Shown here: positions 38,546-39,336 of the stretch, piece after piece
Layout: every line of letters starts with the position of its first letter
Numbering within the stretch: the stretch's first letter is position 1
Source: a virus
Length of the DNA stretch: 39,336 nucleotides
Reading direction: 5' to 3' (one strand)
Virus record (IMG/VR): IMGVR_UViG_3300032282_004590
Coordinates: 1-39,336 of that record
Notes under the pieces: model-generated
Told to the model about the DNA's origin: nothing
What the model saw: only the letters and a program-made list of their open reading frames with translations
The model's database searches: none
Program-made: the position numbers and the translations under genes

Positions 38546-38802
38546 CGCTTTACTTCCAGCTTTGAATCGATCCGAATGAGCAGCTCGCGTTGCACCTGCT
38601 GCTCGGTGCGAATCGCGCGCGTTTCGTCGCGCAGGTCCGAAATGTCTTTGGTGTTTCCGGAGACGTCGCCCTTGATCGAGCTCCAGGACGCCACTGCTGC
38701 CGCCGTGCACACGATGATGGCGATAAGCGTCTTGGCTGGCAGCTTGATCTTGCGATCCTCCTCAATGGAAATCGGCGCGGCGGTTTCAGAACTGCGGCTC
38801 AT
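38542..38802 (-). CDS. Small one-helix membrane protein, lysis candidate
   Basis: 86 aa, ATG at 38802, ATGA overlap with the stop of the join-spanning membrane gene. A single membrane segment (LIAIIVCTAAAVASW, about 26-40) follows a short charged N-terminus. The C-terminal half is a coiled coil (NTKDISDLRDETRAIRTEQQVQRELLIRIDSKLEVKR). The topology resembles i-spanins (Rz) or small pinholin-like proteins. It lies just after the other membrane and peptidase-like genes. Holin or spanin is the likely role, but it is inferred. Confidence 0.65.
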   Translation of the reverse strand: MSRSSETAAPISIEEDRKIKLPAKTLIAIIVCTAAAVASWSSIKGDVSGNTKDISDLRDETRAIRTEQQVQRELLIRIDSKLEVKR

Positions 38803-39336
38803 GGTGCTTTTTGGTGATGGTGGTTAGCGATCATCAGGACGACCGAGGCGACGACGGCTAGGACTGCCGCGGTGATGCCGCCCCAGAAGATGAAAGGATG
38901 GTCCTCAATCAGGCGCTCGACGGCGCGGACGATGATCCCGGTCAGGATCAGGGCCATGCCGGCGGCGCCGAGCCAGATGGCTACCTGCGGACCGAAGATC
39001 GGCACCTGGGCCCGGAGGAACAGCACGGCGGCGGCGCCGAGGATCAGCAGGGCGCCGACACCGAAGAAAATGGCGGTGATCAGAAGGCGCTCCTTGGCTT
39101 CGGCCTCCTTGCGGGCTTGGCTACGGGCCTCGTCGAGTTGGCGTTTGAGCTCGGCGGCGGCGGCCGTGCGCTCGGCGGCCACCTGCTCCTCGAGGGCCTT
39201 CACTCGATCGGCAAGGGCGGCGGCATCGGTCCGGGCCTTGGCCCATCCCTGCTGGGCCTCGTCGAGCCGGCCGGTGAGGGCAGCATTGACCCGAGCGAGG
39301 GCTTCCGCGCGGTCGGCGTCGGCCGGCGCCGGCAGG
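38799..39336 (-). CDS. Membrane protein, C-terminal part of the join-spanning gene
   Basis: The frame is open from the right edge, with its start at 365 in the left end of the window. It encodes an Ala/Glu-rich coiled coil (KALEEQVAAERTAAAAELKRQLDEARSQARKEAEAKE) and then three hydrophobic helices (LLITAIFFGVGALLILGAAAVLFL, VAIWLGAAGMALILTGIIVRAV, IFWGGITAAVLAVVASVVLMIAN). The stop (TGA, 38801-38799) overlaps the next ATG. The assembled 259-aa product has an N-terminal hydrophobic segment, a long exposed coiled coil and a membrane tail. A GTG at 39203 is an alternative internal start giving 134 aa. Confidence 0.85.
   Translation of the reverse strand, partial: LPAPADADRAEALARVNAALTGRLDEAQQGWAKARTDAAALADRVKALEEQVAAERTAAAAELKRQLDEARSQARKEAEAKERLLITAIFFGVGALLILGAAAVLFLRAQVPIFGPQVAIWLGAAGMALILTGIIVRAVERLIEDHPFIFWGGITAAVLAVVASVVLMIANHHHQKAP
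39214..39336. repeat. Terminal direct repeat, right copy (circle overlap)
   Basis: Identical to bases 1-123. Joining base 39213 to base 1 gives a continuous reading frame, so this is best read as the overlap of a circular assembly. Confidence 0.95.

Overview
The window is a complete, circularly overlapping genome of a temperate, tailed bacteriophage, most likely short-tailed (podovirus-like). The first and last 123 bases are identical, so the unique length is 39,213 bp. A coding frame runs unbroken through the join. The base composition is GC-rich and genes are packed with ATGA/GTGA overlaps. The host cannot be read off with certainty. The integrase sits beside a 45-base copy of the 3' half of a bacterial tRNA-Asn gene. 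The general look of the replication and small proteins recalls phages and prophages of Gram-negative bacteria; Verrucomicrobiota/Opitutaceae is a low-confidence guess.

Layout: almost everything is on the minus strand, so read from high to low coordinates. (1) Early region, 22.2 -> 12.7 kb: a 70-aa protein, a DUF2958-like protein, a MerR/excisionase-like protein, a solitary cytosine-5 DNA methyltransferase, several unknown small proteins, a replication initiator-like protein, a DnaB-type helicase, a Cro-like protein, an RlpA-like double-psi beta-barrel protein and a run of small cassette-like genes. (2) Packaging and head, 12.7 -> 5.2 kb: large terminase, a 64-aa linker protein, portal, a 106-aa protein, scaffold, SU10/DUF5309-type major capsid protein and a possible decoration protein, closed by a strong stem-loop terminator. 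(3) Connector, receptor and lysis genes, 5.06 kb -> 0 and then through the circle join to 38.5 kb: neck proteins, a three-domain lectin-like protein, a cysteine-peptidase-like lipoprotein, a membrane protein that spans the join and a one-helix membrane protein. (4) Tail and ejection genes, 38.5 -> 25.05 kb: beta-helix protein, tail nozzle-like protein, fibre-like protein, GNAT-like protein, two ejection-protein candidates and a 2,397-residue polyvalent protein, ending at a terminator.

The lysogeny module is the only plus-strand operon: a Cro/CI-type repressor, a PAS-like protein and a small membrane protein, each overlapping the next by ATGA (22.24-23.60 kb). It diverges from the early operon across a short region with two copies of a 9-bp repeat, and it converges on the tyrosine integrase (minus strand, 23.6-24.8 kb). 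The attP core lies between the integrase start and the end of the late operon.

The points most worth attention are the PAS-like protein joined to the repressor, the huge polyvalent ejection protein combining ParB-like, JAB/RadC-like and HExxH modules, a repeated intercistronic motif in front of several small genes, poly-G tracts inside one small gene, and a candidate origin inside the replication-initiator gene.
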